Of a stretch of 64,000 nucleotides of DNA, positions 61,585-64,000 are shown in pieces. Position 1 is the stretch's first letter. Each line of letters begins with the position of its first letter. Made by a program: the position numbers and the translations under genes. This stretch comes from Algoriphagus chordae. Lineage in GTDB: Bacteria > Bacteroidota > Bacteroidia > Cytophagales > Cyclobacteriaceae. The stretch lies in the NCBI RefSeq assembly GCF_003254055.1, contig NZ_QKZT01000002.1:1-64000 (forward strand), given 5' to 3'. Under the pieces are notes generated by a model. That model was not told the origin of the DNA. It saw only the letters and a program-made list of their open reading frames with translations, and did not search any database.

Positions 61585-62472
61585 ATGGAAAAATACATCA
61601 AAGCGATTTCTGACGGCTATTACGGCTATTGGAATTACTTTACTGGAGAGATCCTAAACCCAAGTTGGCATAATTACTTCTACTGGTTAGTGGGTGCATC
61701 TTTGGTGATTTATGGGCTGGAAATCCTTTTTCCATGGCGAAAAGATCAACCACTTATTCGAGAGCATTTCTGGCTGGACATCTTTTATCTTTTCTGGAAT
61801 TATTTCCTCTTTGCACTAGTCGCCTACAATGCCCTGTCTATGGTAGCTGTGGAGGCTTTCAATGATTTTCTAGGTTTATTTGGCATCACCAATACTGTAG
61901 CCATCAAGGTAGATCAACTTCCAGGTTGGCTTCAGCTTCTGATTATATTCATACTCCGTGATTTTATGCAATGGGCAATTCACCGCATGTACCATCATGT
62001 GGGGTGGATGTGGGAATTCCACAAAGTACATCACAGTACTCGAGAGATGGGTTTCGCTGCCTTGCTGCGCTATCATTGGATGGAAAACATACTTTACCGC
62101 ACCTTAGAATACATCCCGCTGGCGATGATAGGATTTGGGATTACCGACTTCTTCATCGTTCATATCTTTACCCTAGTACTTGGACAGCTTGGTCATGCTA
62201 ATCTGAAAATTCCACTTGGTCCTTTCAAATATGTAATCAATGGCCCACAAATGCACCTTTGGCATCATGCAAAAGAATTACCCGAAACACATCCAAACGG
62301 ATTTAATTACGGGATATCGCTGAGCCTCTGGGATTTCCTTTTCCGAACAAATTACTGGCCTTCAGATGATGAGAATCTTCCAGTAGGGCTTCCAGATGAA
62401 GAGAAATTCCCAGAAGACTTTATAGGTCAGACAACGGAACCTTTTAAGCGGATTTTTAGAAAAAAGAGATAA
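61585..62472 (+). CDS. fatty acid hydroxylase/sterol desaturase superfamily membrane protein
   Basis: A 295-aa diiron membrane enzyme with the histidine boxes HRMYHH (133-138), HKVHH (146-150) and HLWHH near residue 230, and helices at about 33-50, 63-90 and 112-130. Family members hydroxylate or desaturate lipids; the substrate here is not known. A run of aromatic residues (YYGYWNYF) near the start is unusual. Confidence 0.92.
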   Translation: MEKYIKAISDGYYGYWNYFTGEILNPSWHNYFYWLVGASLVIYGLEILFPWRKDQPLIREHFWLDIFYLFWNYFLFALVAYNALSMVAVEAFNDFLGLFGITNTVAIKVDQLPGWLQLLIIFILRDFMQWAIHRMYHHVGWMWEFHKVHHSTREMGFAALLRYHWMENILYRTLEYIPLAMIGFGITDFFIVHIFTLVLGQLGHANLKIPLGPFKYVINGPQMHLWHHAKELPETHPNGFNYGISLSLWDFLFRTNYWPSDDENLPVGLPDEEKFPEDFIGQTTEPFKRIFRKKR

Positions 62473-62622
62473 TGATTTATATTTTAATCAGGCCTTATTA
62501 GCTGCCGATCTATCATTCTAAAAACTCAAGGCACCTTACCTAAATTAAACCGCGACAGGAAGAATCAATCTTGTGCTCGTAGATGTACTACTTAAAAGGA
62601 TTTCGATGAATACAGAAGTGGG

Positions 62623-62654
62623 TTTGGGCTAGGGATTAGATTTTGATACCTTCG
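62623..62654 (+). promoter_or_regulatory. promoter of the MarC gene
   Basis: TTTG (62623-62626), a 20-base spacer and TACCTTCG (62647-62654, one mismatch) fit the Bacteroidota consensus. Transcription would start near 62661, before the ATG at 62691 but after an upstream in-frame start at 62643, which decides the gene start. Confidence 0.6.
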
Positions 62655-62690
62655 CAAATTCTCGCCAACCCGGAAGACCAAAGTACATTC

Positions 62691-63305
62691 ATGGACAATA
62701 TTCTTGCCTTCACCCTATCCGTTTTCACAGGTTTTTTCGCAATCATGAACCCGATTGCCAACGTACCTATTTTCACATCCCTGACTGAGGACGCTGATAA
62801 AGCAACCAAACGCAACATTAGCAAAAGAGCTACGCTTACGGCCTTTATCATAGTAGTGACCTTCATAGTACTGGGTAAATTCATTTTTGAAATTTTCGGA
62901 ATCACCATTCCTGCCTTCAAAATCACAGGTGGCATACTGATTTTCTACGTGGGTTTTGAAATGCTCCAGTCCAAAAAATCCAGTGTCAAGCACATCAAAG
63001 ACCCTGAAACTGAAGAAAACATTGCAATCTCCCCTTTGGCAATACCGATCCTAGCTGGCCCAGGCACGATAGTTACGGCCATGAACTTTGCATCGCAGGG
63101 CAATTATGTGAATATTTTAATCGTCATTGGCGTTTTTGCCGTGATGTGTCTATTGACCCACCTAGCTTTTGAACTAGGCGATCAAATCGTGAAGCGACTA
63201 GGGAAAAACATAATCGTTGTAATCGGAAAGATCATGGGTTTGATCATTGCCATCATCGGTACCAACATGATTATTTCTGGTATAAAAGCAGCATTCTTTG
63301 AATAG
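62691..63305 (+). CDS. MarC family (UPF0056) integral membrane protein
   Basis: The start at 62691 (MDNILAFTLSVFTGFFAIMNPIANVP, 204 aa) fits the promoter position and the usual family length; the alternative upstream start at 62643 would lie upstream of the predicted transcript. Six transmembrane helices are visible, with the family wording PLAIPILAGPGTIVTAMN. Function is uncertain in spite of the name, which came from an old multiple-antibiotic-resistance link. Confidence 0.93.
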   Translation: MDNILAFTLSVFTGFFAIMNPIANVPIFTSLTEDADKATKRNISKRATLTAFIIVVTFIVLGKFIFEIFGITIPAFKITGGILIFYVGFEMLQSKKSSVKHIKDPETEENIAISPLAIPILAGPGTIVTAMNFASQGNYVNILIVIGVFAVMCLLTHLAFELGDQIVKRLGKNIIVVIGKIMGLIIAIIGTNMIISGIKAAFFE

Positions 63306-63334
63306 GTAAGCTTCTACCTTAGTATAGCAACTCC

Positions 63335-64000
63335 TTATTTCTTCTTTAGGATATAAAATAAATCCAGTCCCTTTGCAGGATCATCGACGATTGGGTAATC
63401 TTCGTGCCTGATGTCAACCACGCTTTTTCCCTGTTGCTGATGAAGTTTATTCCTGTTTCGGCGATTTAGAATCTCATAAGGAACTCTTAGAAAAGAAGAA
63501 GGTAGCTTATGCTGTAGATCAAAAATATCAAAGCGCATAATTTTCTGCACAGACTTGCGATTGGCCTCATGATATGCCCATACTTTCTCATTTCCACCCA
63601 CTCCTTTTGCCTCGACTGAGTCAAAAATAGAGGAGCACAGATCAATCAGCTGCTGTGGAGTATATTCACGCTCATGCCATGGATTTCTCGAAAGGGTATG
63701 ATTAATATTTGGCGTAGAGATCACAGCTTTCCCTCCTGGCTTCAGCACACGATAGATTTCCTCCAGAAATAAGCGATCATTAGGAATGTGCTCAATTACC
63801 TGGAAGCTCACGATAGTATCGAAAGAATTATCAGCTATCCCTTCAAAAGGAGGAATCACTGCTTGCTGAAACTCAACTTTTGGAAACCGAACTTTCAACT
63901 CGTCGATAACTTCCTGGATTTTGTCCAAGCCAAGATAGCTGTCTGCCAAAGGCAAAAGTGTTTCCACCCCACGACCTTCGCCACAGCCTAACTCCAGCAA
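63335..64000 (-). CDS. SAM-dependent methyltransferase, 5' end cut by the right edge
   Basis: The first readable codons are LLELGCGEGRGVETL, which is motif I of a class I methyltransferase, so the true N-terminus lies beyond the window. Next come YLGLDKI, SFQVIEHIPNDRLFLEEIYRVLKPGG and the C-terminal part to the stop at 63335. At least 221 residues are present. It is convergent with the MarC gene, 29 bases apart. Such enzymes often act on polysaccharides or quinones; the substrate is unknown. Confidence 0.9.
   Translation of the reverse strand: MLELGCGEGRGVETLLPLADSYLGLDKIQEVIDELKVRFPKVEFQQAVIPPFEGIADNSFDTIVSFQVIEHIPNDRLFLEEIYRVLKPGGKAVISTPNINHTLSRNPWHEREYTPQQLIDLCSSIFDSVEAKGVGGNEKVWAYHEANRKSVQKIMRFDIFDLQHKLPSSFLRVPYEILNRRNRNKLHQQQGKSVVDIRHEDYPIVDDPAKGLDLFYILKKK

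Noticed and set aside
1..64000. Phage, integrase or insertion-sequence genes
   Set aside because: No transposase, integrase or structural phage genes were seen on either strand; the repeats found are short hairpins or low-complexity spacers.

Overview
The window looks like a chromosomal stretch of an aerobic Bacteroidota, most likely Cytophagales (Algoriphagus/Cyclobacteriaceae-like; this is inference). Evidence: a SusC/SusD pair, CRTAC1-type FG-GAP lipoproteins, a CTC-form L25, LytS/LytTR regulation, many lipoboxes, and several promoters with the Bacteroidota -33/-7 pattern (TTG...TAnnTTTG) but no clear Shine-Dalgarno sequences. Most of it is ordinary chromosome. No phage, insertion sequence or CRISPR array was found.

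Layout. 1-0.9 kb: a small conserved protein and tRNA-Gln(UUG). 0.9-5.9 kb: a minus-strand glycan module of GH29 fucosidase, GH43-like protein and sulfatase, suggesting breakdown of a sulfated fucose-containing glycan. 6-15 kb: class V aminotransferase, EcsC protein, a Cys-rich orphan, an exported M14 peptidase and a 1014-aa orphan. 15-19 kb: prs, rplY, pth, then a SAM-I-like riboswitch in front of metZ. 19-23 kb: an overlapping operon of glycosylasparaginase, CutC and a cytochrome/FG-GAP lipoprotein, preceded by a divergent creatininase-family gene. 23.9-32.6 kb: SusC, SusD and a 1174-aa FG-GAP/UnbV lipoprotein; the first and last share an identical 16-nt leader motif, and SusC has a LacI-like palindrome upstream.

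33-42.4 kb: OmpA/TPR protein, PspC, glycosyltransferase, YbaB, HisRS, a 47-aa basic protein, a low-complexity repeat spacer, phosphodiesterase, a rhodanese-aldehyde dehydrogenase pair and pdhB. 42.4-48.6 kb: a long imperfect inverted repeat, a TonB-dependent receptor divergent from a LytS-type kinase and its LytTR regulator, and downstream a detached duplicate of the regulator's last 26 codons. 48.7-50.8 kb is the most disturbed part: a deaminase gene broken by one in-frame TGA, a PIN/ribbon-helix-helix toxin-antitoxin pair with a palindromic operator, an orphan gene, decayed sequence and a dispersed repeat. 50.9-64 kb: ffh, YfhO membrane protein with an overlapping methyltransferase, SlyD, cytochrome c lipoprotein, an App1-ABC ATPase-MmcQ operon, cyclophilin lipoprotein, dodecin, a lipoprotein DJ-1/PfpI protein, a fatty acid hydroxylase, MarC and a methyltransferase cut by the right edge.

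The best leads for new biology are the CutC-glycosylasparaginase-FG-GAP operon, the leaderless 1014-aa orphan, the shared leader of the SusC and FG-GAP genes, the deaminase nonsense codon, the duplicated LytTR tail, and the 90-nt inverted repeat after pdhB. No clearly new multi-gene defence or mobile system was recognised.
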